From contig CP099514.1 of assembly GCA_025809375.1 (NCBI GenBank), positions 2,965,528 through 3,029,527 on the forward strand: 64,000 bases of DNA, given 5' to 3'. Both the position numbers and the translations under genes were made by a program. The DNA is from Bacillus zhangzhouensis (GTDB taxonomy: Bacteria > Bacillota > Bacilli > Bacillales > Bacillaceae). The notes under the pieces were generated by a model. That model saw only the letters and a list, made by a program, of their open reading frames with translations. It did no database searches and was not told where the DNA came from. This document shows positions 53,278-63,111 of the stretch, piece by piece; position 1 is the stretch's first letter; every line of letters starts with the position of its first letter.

Positions 53278-54795
53278 TCATAATACGCTAGAAAACAATC
53301 GGGCAAATGATTCCTTCAACCGCTCTTTTAAGCCTCTTTTATAAAAATGTACAGGGCCCATTTGCTCACATTCTTTCATATCTTCCTCATAGTGGGCCAT
53401 CAATTGCTCAATTGGCTTTTTCGCAGCTGTAAAGACATTGACCTCAAAATTGAGCTGAAAGCTTCTCATATCGACATTTGCTGTGCCGACAGAGGCGAGT
53501 TCTCCATCTGCGATCATCACCTTTTGATGCATGAACCCTTTTTGATAGTGATACACCTTGATGCCCTCTTTTAGAAGCTCAGAAAAATAGGATCGTGTGG
53601 CATATTGTGTGAGAAAACCGTCATTGATCTCCGGCACCATCACCCGCACATCCACCCCTCTTGTGGCAGCAATTTTGAGCGCAGTGCGAATCGATTCGTT
53701 TGGTACAAAGTAAGGTGTGGCAATCCAGATAAATTGTTTCGTATTAGAAATGAGGGCATCATATAAATCGCTCATACTTTCTTTCATATCAGGTCCAGTT
53801 GGTACAACCTGAATGACATCCTCTCCGGTCACAAGATGCGGCATATGATACCTCGGATCATCAATTAATACTTCATCTGATACGTACTCCCAGTCGAGCA
53901 TAAAAACGGAGTGAAGGGTCTGAACAGCCTCCCCCTTTAACATGGCATGCGTATCACGCCAAAAGCCGATCTTTTCATCCTGTCCTACGTATTCCTTGCC
54001 GACATTTAACCCCCCGACAAACCCTGTCTCTCCATCAATAATGACGATTTTTCGGTGATTTCGAAAATTAAGTTTTTGATTAAAGAATCCATATTTTAAA
54101 GGCAGAAAAGGAGCGACCTTGACCCCTGCCTGCTTCAGTCGTTTAATATCTTTTCGGGAGAAGCGAATGCTGCCTGCCGCATCATATATGAAGCGGACCT
54201 CTACCCCTTCTTTCACTTTTTCAATCAAAATCTCCATCATCCGGTGGCCGAGGAAATCAGATTTAAACATGTAATATTCAATATGAATGAACGATTTTGC
54301 CTTTTTTAACTCTTCAAAAATTCGGGGAAACGTCTCCTTCCCATTCTTTAAAATGTCCATATCACTATTTGTATTCACATGCATGCCTGTGGCTTTTTCT
54401 GTGTAATGAAAAAAAGCACGCTGATTATCGGTTAAACGCGACTCATTCGGCTTGCTCTCAAGCTCAGAGATTCTGCGTAATTTCTCGCGGTTATACATTC
54501 TCTTTGATTTGAATAAATGACCTTTTACATAGAGCTGTCCTGAGAACAGATAGAACATATAGCCAATGATCGGGAAAAAAATCAGCACATATATCCATAA
54601 CAACGTGTGCTGTGATGTACGGTTCTCCAGCATGAGTGAGATGATACTAAATAAAATAATGGCGATATAAATCACTGCGTACAGCTGAACGCTCCACGCC
54701 GGCACAGTCCACCAATACACCATATATGCCCCGAATATCATAAAATATAAAAATAAAAATTCCAGTCTCCTCTTTTTCACATTCTCCGCCCTCAT
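53278..54795 (-). CDS. ywiE: Cardiolipin synthase YwiE
   Basis: This 505-residue protein is a full-length cardiolipin synthase: two N-terminal membrane helices (FLYFMIFGAYMVYWW and ILFSIISLML / WIYVLIFFPIIGYMFYLF) and two PLD motifs, NHRKIVIIDGETGFVGGLN and MHQKVMIADGELASVGTANV. It condenses two phosphatidylglycerols to cardiolipin and glycerol. Start ATG at 54795 has a weak ribosome site; a GTG at 54780 with GGCGGAG nearby is an alternative. It is the second cls-type gene here with ywjE. In B. subtilis ywiE is followed by the nar locus, which is missing here. Confidence 0.9.
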   Translation of the reverse strand: MRAENVKKRRLEFLFLYFMIFGAYMVYWWTVPAWSVQLYAVIYIAIILFSIISLMLENRTSQHTLLWIYVLIFFPIIGYMFYLFSGQLYVKGHLFKSKRMYNREKLRRISELESKPNESRLTDNQRAFFHYTEKATGMHVNTNSDMDILKNGKETFPRIFEELKKAKSFIHIEYYMFKSDFLGHRMMEILIEKVKEGVEVRFIYDAAGSIRFSRKDIKRLKQAGVKVAPFLPLKYGFFNQKLNFRNHRKIVIIDGETGFVGGLNVGKEYVGQDEKIGFWRDTHAMLKGEAVQTLHSVFMLDWEYVSDEVLIDDPRYHMPHLVTGEDVIQVVPTGPDMKESMSDLYDALISNTKQFIWIATPYFVPNESIRTALKIAATRGVDVRVMVPEINDGFLTQYATRSYFSELLKEGIKVYHYQKGFMHQKVMIADGELASVGTANVDMRSFQLNFEVNVFTAAKKPIEQLMAHYEEDMKECEQMGPVHFYKRGLKERLKESFARLFSSVL

Positions 54796-54937
54796 CCTGT
54801 CTTTTTCTTTTCCATACCCTTTGTACAGCTTGTATGAAACGCACCTTTCTCCTAGCCTTTACAGACTTGCGCTATTTGATCCGATATAATGGAGAAATAT
54901 GTGATGGAAAGGAAGATCAGTTTATGCATACCCCTTA

Positions 54938-55320
54938 GGTTACGACTTGATCTGTCAGCATCCTAAAGTCCTTTGCGACTATAGTGACTTCACTGCACTT
55001 GCAAGCGCCATTACAACGGAATGTGATATGGTGACATATTCCGGCCCCATTTTTCCAGCTTTCACATGGAACAGGCAAGCCTGCTTGATGAACGGCGGCG
55101 AACCGTTTGATGTGATTCCTTCGACAAAATGGCGTGATGATGCGTAGTATCTCGATCAAACGAAAAGGCAGTTTCATCTATAAATGGAAAATATATTGAG
55201 GATGATGAGCTGGTGTTCCCTGAAATGTTCGCCAGAGACCTTACCTCCCGCTTGGCGCGGAAACATTCAGCTAGTGTGTAAAAACGGAGACGTGAAACTG
55301 CGCATTTATTCATAACTAAG
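54938..55320 (+). pseudogene. Broken S66 (LD-carboxypeptidase/MccF-like) peptidase
   Basis: The frame at 54938 reads GYDLICQHPKVLCDYSDFTA, the S66 nucleophile region (Ser in DYSDFTAL), then ITTECDMVTYSGPIF and FDVIPSTKWRDDA. A TAG at 55145-55147 stands where the family has Trp (DDAWYLDQ), and the same frame continues YLDQTKRQFHL to a second stop at 55181-55183. N- and C-terminal parts are missing; the rest to ~55320 keeps only short, frame-shifted fragments. It differs from the intact copy at 50404, so it is probably a separate paralogue. Confidence 0.8.
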
Positions 55321-55344
55321 GCAATGATGCGGTTTTTTTATGTG

Positions 55345-55380
55345 AAAAAGCCCCACTCATACAATAGAGTAGGGCTTTCT
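55345..55380 (-). terminator. Intrinsic terminator of argS
   Basis: AAAGCCCTACTC pairs with GAGTGGGGCTTT (one G-T pair) on the minus strand, followed by TTTTCAC. Confidence 0.85.
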
Positions 55381-55389
55381 TTTATTTTG

Positions 55390-57063
55390 TTACATCTTTT
55401 CTGGAGCCGATACACCAATTAGTTTTAATGCATTAGCAAGCGTGATTTGTGTCGCTTTCATGAGTGAAAGACGTGCTGTTGTTTTTGCTTCATTTTCTAC
55501 GTCAATGACCTTCTCAGCATTGTAGAAGCTGTGAAGGGCTGATGCAAGGTCATAGATATAGTTCGTCACGCGGTGCGGAATACGCTTTTCAGCTGCTTCT
55601 GCTATAACTTCTGGGAAGCTGCCAATGATTTTCAGAAGATCGTATTCTTTTTCTGATTGAATGTAAGAAAAATCGGCTTTTTCAAGGTTTGGTTCACAGC
55701 CTTTTTCTTCACCTTGACGCAGCATACTGCAAATTCTCGCATGTGCATATTGTGCATAGTACACAGGGTTTTCGTTAGACGTAGAAATGGCTAAGTCTAG
55801 ATCAAAGTCCATATGTGTCGCCGCACTTCTCATCGCAAAGAAATAACGAGTCGCATCTAAGCCTACTTCTTCAATTAGATCACGCATGGTGACGGCTTTT
55901 CCTGTACGCTTACTCATCTTCATCTTTTCACCATTTTTGTAAAGATGCACAAGCTGAATAATTTCTACTTCAAGCTTGTCAGCTGGATATCCAAGAGCTT
56001 GGATCGCCGCTTTCATTCGAGGGATATAGCCGTGATGGTCTGCTCCCCAAATATTAATGAGCTGGTCAAAGCCTCTGTCCAATTTGTCTTTATGATATGC
56101 GATGTCTGGAAGTAGATAAGTGAAGCTGCCATCTTTTTTAATCAGCACACGATCCTTGTCATCGCCAAAATCAGTTGAACGCAGCCATATTGCGCCGTCT
56201 TCTTCAAAAACATAGCCTTTTTCGCGAAGTATTTCCAGCGCTGGTTCGATTTTTCCGTTTTCATATAAAGAGGTTTCTGAATACCAGACATCAAATGGAA
56301 CACGAAAGTTCTCAAGGTCTGCACGTAATTTCTCTAATTCGTATTTCAAGCCGTATTCACGGAAGAACTTCATACGCTCTTCTTCCGGCTCATGAACGAA
56401 ACGGTCACCAAATTCATCCGCAAGCTTTTGTCCGATGCCTTTGATGTCTTCTCCTCTGTAGCCGTCTTCAGGCATTTCTTTTTCAAGACCGAGTGCCTCA
56501 AAATAACGTACTTCAACAGATAAAGCGAGGTTATTAATTTGATTCCCTGCATCGTTGATATAGTATTCACGGCTCACATCGTACCCTGCTTTATCAAGGA
56601 TATTACAAAGGGAATCCCCTACAGCTGCTCCGCGGGCATGTCCAAGGTGAAGGTCACCTGTTGGGTTGGCTGAAACGAATTCAACTTGCACCTTTTGACC
56701 ACCGCCTGTATTTGTTTCGCCATAAGCTTCTTTTGCTTCAAGAACAGCTGGAATCAGCTTTGTTAAATACTGATTGTCCATATAAAAGTTAATGAATCCT
56801 GGACCTGCGATATCCAGTTTTTCAATGGAAGCTTTCCCTTTATCAAACGCATTGACAATGTCCTCTGCGATTTGACGAGGTGCTTTTTTCGCAATGCGGG
56901 CAAGCTGCATCGCCATGTTGGTAGAGTAATCGCCGTGAGATTTGTCTTTCGGCACTTCTAAAAGGACATCTGGTACCTGGCTTTCATCGGCAAGTCCGGC
57001 TTTGACGACTGCCGCAATGATTTCTTCTTTTAACGCATCTTTGACCTGTTCTGCGATATTCAT
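55390..57063 (-). CDS. argS: Arginyl-tRNA synthetase
   Basis: This class I synthetase charges tRNA-Arg. The 557-residue protein has the N-terminal Add-1 domain, the HIGH-type motif [15 protein letters not shown] (about residues 130-144), the KMSKS-type [16 protein letters not shown], and the C-terminal DALR anticodon domain ([12 protein letters not shown]). It overlaps ywiB by 4 nt (ATGA). Confidence 0.97.
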   Translation of the reverse strand: MNIAEQVKDALKEEIIAAVVKAGLADESQVPDVLLEVPKDKSHGDYSTNMAMQLARIAKKAPRQIAEDIVNAFDKGKASIEKLDIAGPGFINFYMDNQYLTKLIPAVLEAKEAYGETNTGGGQKVQVEFVSANPTGDLHLGHARGAAVGDSLCNILDKAGYDVSREYYINDAGNQINNLALSVEVRYFEALGLEKEMPEDGYRGEDIKGIGQKLADEFGDRFVHEPEEERMKFFREYGLKYELEKLRADLENFRVPFDVWYSETSLYENGKIEPALEILREKGYVFEEDGAIWLRSTDFGDDKDRVLIKKDGSFTYLLPDIAYHKDKLDRGFDQLINIWGADHHGYIPRMKAAIQALGYPADKLEVEIIQLVHLYKNGEKMKMSKRTGKAVTMRDLIEEVGLDATRYFFAMRSAATHMDFDLDLAISTSNENPVYYAQYAHARICSMLRQGEEKGCEPNLEKADFSYIQSEKEYDLLKIIGSFPEVIAEAAEKRIPHRVTNYIYDLASALHSFYNAEKVIDVENEAKTTARLSLMKATQITLANALKLIGVSAPEKM

Positions 57064-57482
57064 GAACGTAAATCCTCCTTATACGAAATCGATAATGTAT
57101 GTAAATGTTTTTGATCTTCTCTTGTCAGCATATCGTACGTAATGTGAAGCAATCCCTTGTCCACATCGAGATCAATACCATGTGTGTGCACATCTAGCTG
57201 AAGTGTACCGAATGGCATCGTGTAATGTGTGACGGTCGTTTCTCCAATGAGAAAGCGCTGCTTCATTTGAATAGCCCCTGATCTCATGACAAGAACTTCT
57301 TTTTCACTCATTTTCACAACGGTTTTTACTTGACCCATTTCATGTTCTTCATGGTAAGTGAGATACGTTTTGTCATTCTTCTCTTGATACGTCCCAGTTG
57401 TACGGAATTCGATCGTTTCAGCCGGCTCCGTCTCTGGTTTCATCACTGACTTTACATGAATTGCAATTTGGTTTTGTGTCAT
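57060..57482 (-). CDS. ywiB: YwiB, DUF1934 beta-barrel protein
   Basis: This 140-residue protein is predicted to be almost all beta strand ([28 protein letters not shown] alternation; [20 protein letters not shown]), consistent with the DUF1934 calycin-like barrel. It precedes and overlaps argS, as in B. subtilis. No ligand is known. It is the left border of the accessory island. Confidence 0.88.
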   Translation of the reverse strand: MTQNQIAIHVKSVMKPETEPAETIEFRTTGTYQEKNDKTYLTYHEEHEMGQVKTVVKMSEKEVLVMRSGAIQMKQRFLIGETTVTHYTMPFGTLQLDVHTHGIDLDVDKGLLHITYDMLTREDQKHLHTLSISYKEDLRS

Positions 57483-57592
57483 TTTGCACTTCCTTTGCTA
57501 AGACCCGTTTAACTAAAATAGTATACCATATTCATGATTGCCTATCATCCCATCATTTCTCTTCTTCACGGCGATTAAACTTTTTCTAACAT

Positions 57593-57618
57593 AAAAAAAG
57601 AGCAGATAAACTGCTCTT
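57593..57618 (-). terminator. Intrinsic terminator of the small membrane-protein gene
   Basis: AAGAGCAG (57598-57605) pairs with CTGCTCTT (57611-57618); seven T follow on the minus strand. The stem overlaps the stop codon. Confidence 0.88.
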
Positions 57619-57965
57619 TAGAAAAATAGGAAGATAAAACTGACTAACACCACAAGTACTGCCTTTAACCCCAAATCTTTTCTTTTAATTAAATAAAAAA
57701 GAGCTTGTATTCCCGAACTCGCCAAAAACACTTGAAAAAAATCAAATGGAACGATTTGTCCCTTTTTAAATACCACCTGTATAAATAAAGCAATAGCCGT
57801 AAGGTAGAAAAAACCTCGATCCTGAAATAAACCAACTAACTCCTCCTTCGCTTCCTTTTTAGAAGCAAAAACTGGTGGATCAGTTGCCAACTCTTTTTTC
57901 AGTGTAATAAAGCCTGCCGCTAAAACACATAAAGCGAGTAACACCATGAATATAGAAGATAACAT
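57618..57965 (-). CDS. Small multi-pass membrane protein, accessory island
   Basis: This 115-residue protein has about four hydrophobic segments: residues 3-22 (SIFMVLLALCVLAAGFITLK), 53-66, 73-91 (FFQVFLASSGIQALFYLI) and 97-115. A charged cytosolic-looking loop (residues 23-50) has Lys and Glu. No family is recognised. It is divergent from the secreted-protein gene with an 81-nt shared promoter region, so the two may be a functional pair. Inferred, not shown: it could confer immunity to, or help process, the secreted protein. Confidence 0.75.
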   Translation of the reverse strand: MLSSIFMVLLALCVLAAGFITLKKELATDPPVFASKKEAKEELVGLFQDRGFFYLTAIALFIQVVFKKGQIVPFDFFQVFLASSGIQALFYLIKRKDLGLKAVLVVLVSFIFLFF

Positions 57966-58046
57966 TTTATTCCTCCATTTACTTATAATATAATTTATGT
58001 TAAATATTACATATGGAATCTACTAATTTAAGAAAGAGGAGTTTTT

Positions 58047-58961
58047 ATGAAAAGAAAATTGTACTCATCAATCCCTATTCTAATCACGTTAGCTCTAATT
58101 GGAACGATTATTAACCCTAAAATAACGCATGCTAAGAAAGAAATGAACCCCGCTAGTGATATAGAAAATATTACAGGTATAAACGGAATATTGAAATCAA
58201 TCAAAAGTAATAATACTTACAAGTATGGAAATACTACAAAAGGATATGAAGTGCCAAAAGATCCCAATGCACCTATTCAGCTTGATGTCTCAACTAATAT
58301 ATCTTTGCCTTCCGGAAATATTAAAAAAGGTGTAATTTCTCCAAATGGAACTGTAGTTTATAAAAATAATGATAAGAAAAATGTAATTTACGCTGTTCAA
58401 CCGACAAATGACGGTCTAAAGAGTTTAATACAGATTAATGACCAAAAAGCTCCTAAAGAATATCGATTTAAAATGAATCTGCCTAGGGGTAGTAAATTGG
58501 TAACTGCAGCGGAGTATTTGGGTAGTGAATTCGACACAGGAGAAGTTTATGTAGTTAACAAACAAAATATGATCACTTCTATATTTAGTCCAGCTTGGGC
58601 AAAGGATGCCAATAATCAAGATGTCCCTACTTATTATAAAACTGATGGAAATACACTAATACAAGTTGTAGATTTTAATAGCAAAACTGCTTTCCCAATT
58701 GTAGCTGATCCAGATTGGTCTAAGATCGCTGCATGTTCAGCAGCAATAGTTTGGTTTATAGGTTCTAACTTGTTTGCTGCAGCTAAAATTATAAAAGTAA
58801 AAAAATACGTAAAAGAATTAGGTGGAATAAAAGAGACTGCAAAACTATTAGCTGGTGCTACATCATGGGAGGAAAAGTTAAAAATTGGCGGCAAAGCTTT
58901 TAAAGGACTTGCTGCCGAAATCACAGGTGTTGGCGGCCTAGCCGTTTGTATCAATTGGTAA
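58047..58961 (+). CDS. Secreted 304-residue protein with two-cysteine C-terminal module
   Basis: The protein has a clear Sec signal peptide (KRKLYSSIPILITLALIG, cleavage after THA at residue 29). The middle (about 70-215) is beta-rich; TAFPIVADPDW (about 214-224) is a motif I associate with uncharacterised secreted Gram-positive proteins. The last ~80 residues form a separate module: Cys230, a hydrophobic helix (AAIVWFIGSNLFAAAKII), basic amphipathic helices (VKKYVKELGG, GGKAFKGLAA) and Cys301 four residues from the end. These are the only cysteines, so a disulphide may close the module. The gene is visibly more AT-rich than its neighbours. AAGAGGAG precedes the ATG. Function unknown; a secreted antimicrobial or signalling role is only a hypothesis. 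Confidence 0.8.
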   Translation: MKRKLYSSIPILITLALIGTIINPKITHAKKEMNPASDIENITGINGILKSIKSNNTYKYGNTTKGYEVPKDPNAPIQLDVSTNISLPSGNIKKGVISPNGTVVYKNNDKKNVIYAVQPTNDGLKSLIQINDQKAPKEYRFKMNLPRGSKLVTAAEYLGSEFDTGEVYVVNKQNMITSIFSPAWAKDANNQDVPTYYKTDGNTLIQVVDFNSKTAFPIVADPDWSKIAACSAAIVWFIGSNLFAAAKIIKVKKYVKELGGIKETAKLLAGATSWEEKLKIGGKAFKGLAAEITGVGGLAVCINW

Positions 58962-58974
58962 ATGTTACTTTTGA

Positions 58975-59009
58975 AAAACCTGTCCAATTAGAAATTGGAC
59001 AGGTTTTTT
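58975..59009. terminator. Bidirectional terminator, secreted protein / speB
   Basis: AAACCTGTCCAATT and AATTGGACAGGTTT form a 14-bp perfect stem around AGA, flanked by A and T runs. It serves both convergent genes. Confidence 0.93.
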
Positions 59010-59881
59010 TATTTCACAAACCCTAGCAGCATTTCGCGTAAAAGCTTACTCGCTGTATTCGCTGTTTGGTCAGAGTGATCATATACAGGTGCTACCTCGA
59101 CTAGGTCTGCCCCGACTACTTGGACCTCAGATCCTGCAATCGCATGAATGGATGCAAGCAGCTCTTTTGATGTAATACCGCCAGCATCTACCGTTCCTGT
59201 ACCAGGTGCATGAGCTGGGTCAAGTACATCAATGTCGATCGTCACATACACTGGACGCCCTTTTAGCTTTGGCAATACTTGCTTCAATGGCTCCAGTACT
59301 TCAAATTTAGAAATGTGCATACCCGCTTCTTTTGCCCATTCAAATTCTTCTTTCATCCCTGAACGGATGCCGAAAGAGTATACATTTTCAGGTCCAATAA
59401 GTCCTGCAGCTTTACGAATCGGTGTCGAATGTGAAAGCGGCTCACCCTCATATTCCTCACGAAGATCTGTATGTGCATCCATATGGATGATCGCCAAATC
59501 TGGGTATTTCTTATACATCGCACGGAAAACCGGCCAAGACACGAGATGCTCGCCGCCCATTCCTAATGGAAACTTCCCTTTTTCTAAAATGCTGTCGACA
59601 TACTCTTCAATTAAATCTAAGCTCTTTTGTGCATTTCCAAAAGGAAGCGGGATGTCACCCGCATCAAAGAATGGCACCTCGTGCAGTTCACGATCTACAT
59701 AAGGGCTGTATTCCTCTAAACCGATTGATACTTCACGAATGCGGTTCGGACCGAAACGTGAACCTGGGCGGTAGCTGACTGTCCAGTCCATCGGCATACC
59801 GTATAAAATGACCTTTGCATCTTCCCATGTCGGATGACTTCCAATAAACACTTTTCCTGAATAAGCCTCGTCGAATCTCAT
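59009..59881 (-). CDS. speB: Agmatinase
   Basis: This ureohydrolase converts agmatine to putrescine and urea. The 290-residue protein has the dinuclear manganese motifs GGEHLVSWPVF, IIHMDAHTDLREEYEG and VTIDIDVLDPAHAPGTGT. It lies downstream of speE, so the pair makes putrescine and then spermidine. B. subtilis name ywhG. Confidence 0.96.
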   Translation of the reverse strand: MRFDEAYSGKVFIGSHPTWEDAKVILYGMPMDWTVSYRPGSRFGPNRIREVSIGLEEYSPYVDRELHEVPFFDAGDIPLPFGNAQKSLDLIEEYVDSILEKGKFPLGMGGEHLVSWPVFRAMYKKYPDLAIIHMDAHTDLREEYEGEPLSHSTPIRKAAGLIGPENVYSFGIRSGMKEEFEWAKEAGMHISKFEVLEPLKQVLPKLKGRPVYVTIDIDVLDPAHAPGTGTVDAGGITSKELLASIHAIAGSEVQVVGADLVEVAPVYDHSDQTANTASKLLREMLLGFVK

Positions 59882-59904
59882 GCAAAATTCCTCCTTTTAC
59901 GCTT

Positions 59905-59935
59905 TAAAAAATGCGCAAACCGTCATTTGCGCATG
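59905..59935 (-). terminator. Intercistronic terminator between speE and speB
   Basis: ATGCGCAAA (59911-59919) pairs with TTTGCGCAT (59926-59934); the minus strand continues into six T. Since speB has no clear promoter of its own in the 70-nt gap, it may reduce rather than stop readthrough. Confidence 0.75.
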
Positions 59936-59950
59936 TCCAATTCGCTTGAT

Positions 59951-60781
59951 TTATTTGATTAAGTCACTCACAAATTTCGGCAGAACGAAGGCCGCTTTGT
60001 GCAATTCTTTTGTGTAATATTTCGTCTCAATATCAAAGAAACGGCTGTCTTCTACAGCAAGTGGATCATATTTTTTAGAACCGATGGTGAAGGTCCAAAG
60101 ACCGCTTGGATACGTTGGGATATTCGCTGTGTAAAGCTTCGTAATTGGAAAAATTTCTTTTACATCACGCTGTACATTTGTAATCAGCTCAGGTGTGAAC
60201 CAAGGGTTGTCCGTTTGTGCAACGAAAATACCGTCTTCTTTGAGTGCTTTTGAGATTCCTGCGTAAAATCCTTTAGAGAACAGGTTCACAGCTGGTCCAA
60301 CCGGCTCAGTCGAATCCACCATGATCACATCATACTCGTTGTCAGCTTCGGCAATGTGCATAAAGCCGTCTCCCACTTTGACATCTACACGTGGATCGTC
60401 TAGTTTCCCAGCAATAGAAGGAAGGAATTTCTTCGAGTATTCGATGACCTTTCCGTCAATATCAACAAGTGTCGCTTTTTTCACACTTGAGTGTTTGAGG
60501 ATCTCACGAATGACACCGCCGTCTCCTCCGCCTACAACAAGAACATTTTCCGGGTTTGGATGAGTGAAAAGAGGAACATGTGCCACCATTTCGTGGTATA
60601 CAAACTCATCTTTCTCAGATGTCATCACCATGCCGTCTAAAAACAGCATATTGCCAAACTCTTCTGTTTCCACCATTTCTAAATGCTGAAAGTCTGTTTG
60701 TTCTGTGTGAAGGGTTTTGTTCACCTTCAATGTAATACCAAAATTTTTCGTTTGCTTCTCTGTATACCAAAGTTCGCTCAT
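59951..60781 (-). CDS. speE: Spermidine synthase
   Basis: This aminopropyltransferase makes spermidine from putrescine and decarboxylated SAM. The 276-residue protein has [36 protein letters not shown], the SAM-like [18 protein letters not shown] and the catalytic aspartate in [17 protein letters not shown] 60781 (SELWYTEKQ) with AGAGGAAG upstream is preferred over an in-frame start 12 codons earlier. Confidence 0.96.
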   Translation of the reverse strand: MSELWYTEKQTKNFGITLKVNKTLHTEQTDFQHLEMVETEEFGNMLFLDGMVMTSEKDEFVYHEMVAHVPLFTHPNPENVLVVGGGDGGVIREILKHSSVKKATLVDIDGKVIEYSKKFLPSIAGKLDDPRVDVKVGDGFMHIAEADNEYDVIMVDSTEPVGPAVNLFSKGFYAGISKALKEDGIFVAQTDNPWFTPELITNVQRDVKEIFPITKLYTANIPTYPSGLWTFTIGSKKYDPLAVEDSRFFDIETKYYTKELHKAAFVLPKFVSDLIK

Positions 60782-61005
60782 TGTCCATCTTCCTCTCATC
60801 CAATAATAAACAAACATCTATTGTTAGCGCCTTTTATTGGCTTTGACTATATCGATTGTCCAAGAAAAAAGTATAGTGGATTCATATCAAATTGTAAAGA
60901 ACCGCATGAGTTCTCTTCATTTTTTAAAGCGCTCCTGCAATCGCTTGTTTAAAACGGTTTTCTTTGTTCCATACTGATAAAAAACCGTCAAAATGGGGGC
61001 TTTGC

Positions 61006-63075
61006 ATGGACACAATCATGAGTAATAAAAAAATCCGCATGACCGTGAAGACGATTCGAGCCTGTTTTTTTATCGGCTTGCTCGCTTTTCTATTTGCAGG
61101 CACTGTCTTTTTGACGATTCTATTAATAGCTAAATGGCAAGGAGCTCCTTCTGTTCAAGTTCCCCAATCCACGACGATTTATGCAGCCGATGGCTCAAAG
61201 CTTGGAGAATCCAGCTTTGGAGAAAAGAGATATTGGGTGCCATTAAAGGAGATGTCCCCTCATATCAGACAAGCAGTTGTCGCTGTTGAGGATAAAACCT
61301 TTTATGAGCATCATGGCTTTGATGTGAAACGGATGGCAGGTGCTGCGGTAGCCGATATTCGTGCCATGGCAAAGGTACAAGGTGCCAGCACGATCACCCA
61401 GCAATATGCACGAAATCTGTATTTAGATCATGATAAAACGTGGAAGCGGAAGTGGAATGAAGCCTTTTACACGATCCGTTTAGAGCAAAACTATACAAAA
61501 GATGAGATTTTAGAAGGATACTTGAACACCATTTATTATGGTCACGGAGTATACGGTGTGGAAGCAGCGTCACGTCTGTATTTCGGAAAAAAAGCAAAGA
61601 ATTTAACCCTCGCTGAATCTGCCCTGCTTGCCGGTATCCCAAAAGGGCCATCTCTCTATTCCCCATATGTGAATAAGGAAAAAGCCGGTGCAAGAAAAAA
61701 TATGATTCTGAGGCAAATGCAAGAGGATGGCATAATTACAAAAAAAGCAGCCGATGACGCTGTGAAAGAAAACCTGTCCTATCGCCCTTTACAGCAGAAA
61801 CAGCTGCAAGCAAAGCAAGCACCGTATTTTTATGATGATGTGATTCGAGAGTTGAAACAAAGCTTAGGGTTAACAGAGGAACAGATCGAAACCTATGGGC
61901 TTCATATCCAAACGACCCTCAATCCAGAATTACAGAAAATCGCAGAAAAGACGTTAAAAAACACGATGAATTCCAAATCAGATATCCAAATCGGCTTTAC
62001 TGCCATCCATCCCCAAACAGGGCATGTACTCGCCCTCATCGGTGGGAGAGATTATGAGAAAAGTCCATTCAATCGGGTGACCCAAGCAAAAAGGCAGCCC
62101 GGTTCAACCATGAAACCCCTACTCTATTACATTGCCTTGCAAAACGGGTTTACACCCGCAACCGTCATGCGCAGTGAGGAAACAGTGTTTGAACTCGACG
62201 ATCAAGGCAGCGGTGCCGCTTATTCACCAAGCAATTATCACGGCTATTACGCCAATGACGGCATTACCATGCTTCAAGCTTTAGCGCTGTCTGACAATAT
62301 TTACGCTGTGAAAACCCATCTGTTTTTAGGAATGGAGCAGCTTGTACGTGCTGGCAAGACATTTGGAATCAAGGAAAAACTAGATCAAGTTCCATCTCTT
62401 GCTCTAGGCACGTCTCCTGTGAAACCAATTGAAATGACCAATGCTTACGCCATGCTGGTCAATGGGGGAAAACGCGTCAAACCAACCTTTATTACAAAAG
62501 TAACCGACGCAAAAGGCAATGTGCTTTTTGAAGAGAAACAAAAACGAGAACAAATCCTAGATGAACAAGCAGCCTTTGTCACCACTGACATGATGTCAGG
62601 CATGTTCAATGATCAATTAAACGGCTATACAAGTGTCACTGGCCGCACCATTATGAAAGACCTTACAAGAACATACGGAGGAAAATCCGGGACAACAGGA
62701 GCCGACAGCTGGATGATCGGCTTCTCTCCCCAGCTCGTCACAGGTGTATGGACAGGCTATGATAAAGGCCGCACCATTGACTCAGTCGAAGAAACGGCTT
62801 ATGCGAAAAAAATATGGGCTTCCTTTATGGAATCAGCTCTCTCAAAGCAGCCAGCCTCCTCCTTCATGCCGCCAGACGGTGTCAAAGGGGTATATATCAA
62901 TCCAAAAACCGGCGACCTCGCAGGCCCAGGATGTGAATCAAAGGTATTCACCTATTTTATAGAAGGAACGGAGCCGACAGGTGTCTGCTATGGTGCTGAG
63001 GACAAAGCCTCTGAGCAGGAACCAGTTCAAGATCAAAAGCCAAAGAAATGGTGGGAAAAGTGGCTGAAACGTTAA
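61006..63075 (+). CDS. pbpG: Penicillin-binding protein 2D (class A)
   Basis: This bifunctional peptidoglycan synthase has an N-terminal membrane anchor (FFIGLLAFLFAGTVFLTILL), a GT51 glycosyltransferase domain (VEDKTFYEHHGFD, GASTITQQYARNLYL) and a transpeptidase domain (SxxK in RQPGSTMKP, SDN in ALSDNIYAV, KTG-type KSGTTGAD). The 689-residue start at 61006 has GGGGG upstream; an ATG at 61018 is possible. In B. subtilis PbpG is made in the forespore and helps build the germ-cell wall. The tail is Lys- and Glu-rich. Confidence 0.93.
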   Translation: MDTIMSNKKIRMTVKTIRACFFIGLLAFLFAGTVFLTILLIAKWQGAPSVQVPQSTTIYAADGSKLGESSFGEKRYWVPLKEMSPHIRQAVVAVEDKTFYEHHGFDVKRMAGAAVADIRAMAKVQGASTITQQYARNLYLDHDKTWKRKWNEAFYTIRLEQNYTKDEILEGYLNTIYYGHGVYGVEAASRLYFGKKAKNLTLAESALLAGIPKGPSLYSPYVNKEKAGARKNMILRQMQEDGIITKKAADDAVKENLSYRPLQQKQLQAKQAPYFYDDVIRELKQSLGLTEEQIETYGLHIQTTLNPELQKIAEKTLKNTMNSKSDIQIGFTAIHPQTGHVLALIGGRDYEKSPFNRVTQAKRQPGSTMKPLLYYIALQNGFTPATVMRSEETVFELDDQGSGAAYSPSNYHGYYANDGITMLQALALSDNIYAVKTHLFLGMEQLVRAGKTFGIKEKLDQVPSLALGTSPVKPIEMTNAYAMLVNGGKRVKPTFITKVTDAKGNVLFEEKQKREQILDEQAAFVTTDMMSGMFNDQLNGYTSVTGRTIMKDLTRTYGGKSGTTGADSWMIGFSPQLVTGVWTGYDKGRTIDSVEETAYAKKIWASFMESALSKQPASSFMPPDGVKGVYINPKTGDLAGPGCESKVFTYFIEGTEPTGVCYGAEDKASEQEPVQDQKPKKWWEKWLKR

Positions 63076-63085
63076 AAAAGACATG

Positions 63086-63111
63086 AAAAACCCCGAGGTC
63101 GATATCTCGGG
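63086..63111 (-). terminator. Terminator of ywhD
   Basis: CCCGAG and CTCGGG form the stem; the minus strand then reads GGTTTTTC. It is weak for pbpG on the plus strand because that side lacks a T run. Confidence 0.65.

Noticed and set aside
58425..58987. Minus-strand frames opposite the secreted 304-residue protein
   Set aside because: No ribosome site; the plus-strand gene has a signal peptide, ribosome site and terminator.
59232..59702. A 156-codon plus-strand frame antisense to speB
   Set aside because: speB is an unmistakable agmatinase on the other strand; this frame has no ribosome site or protein-like pattern.
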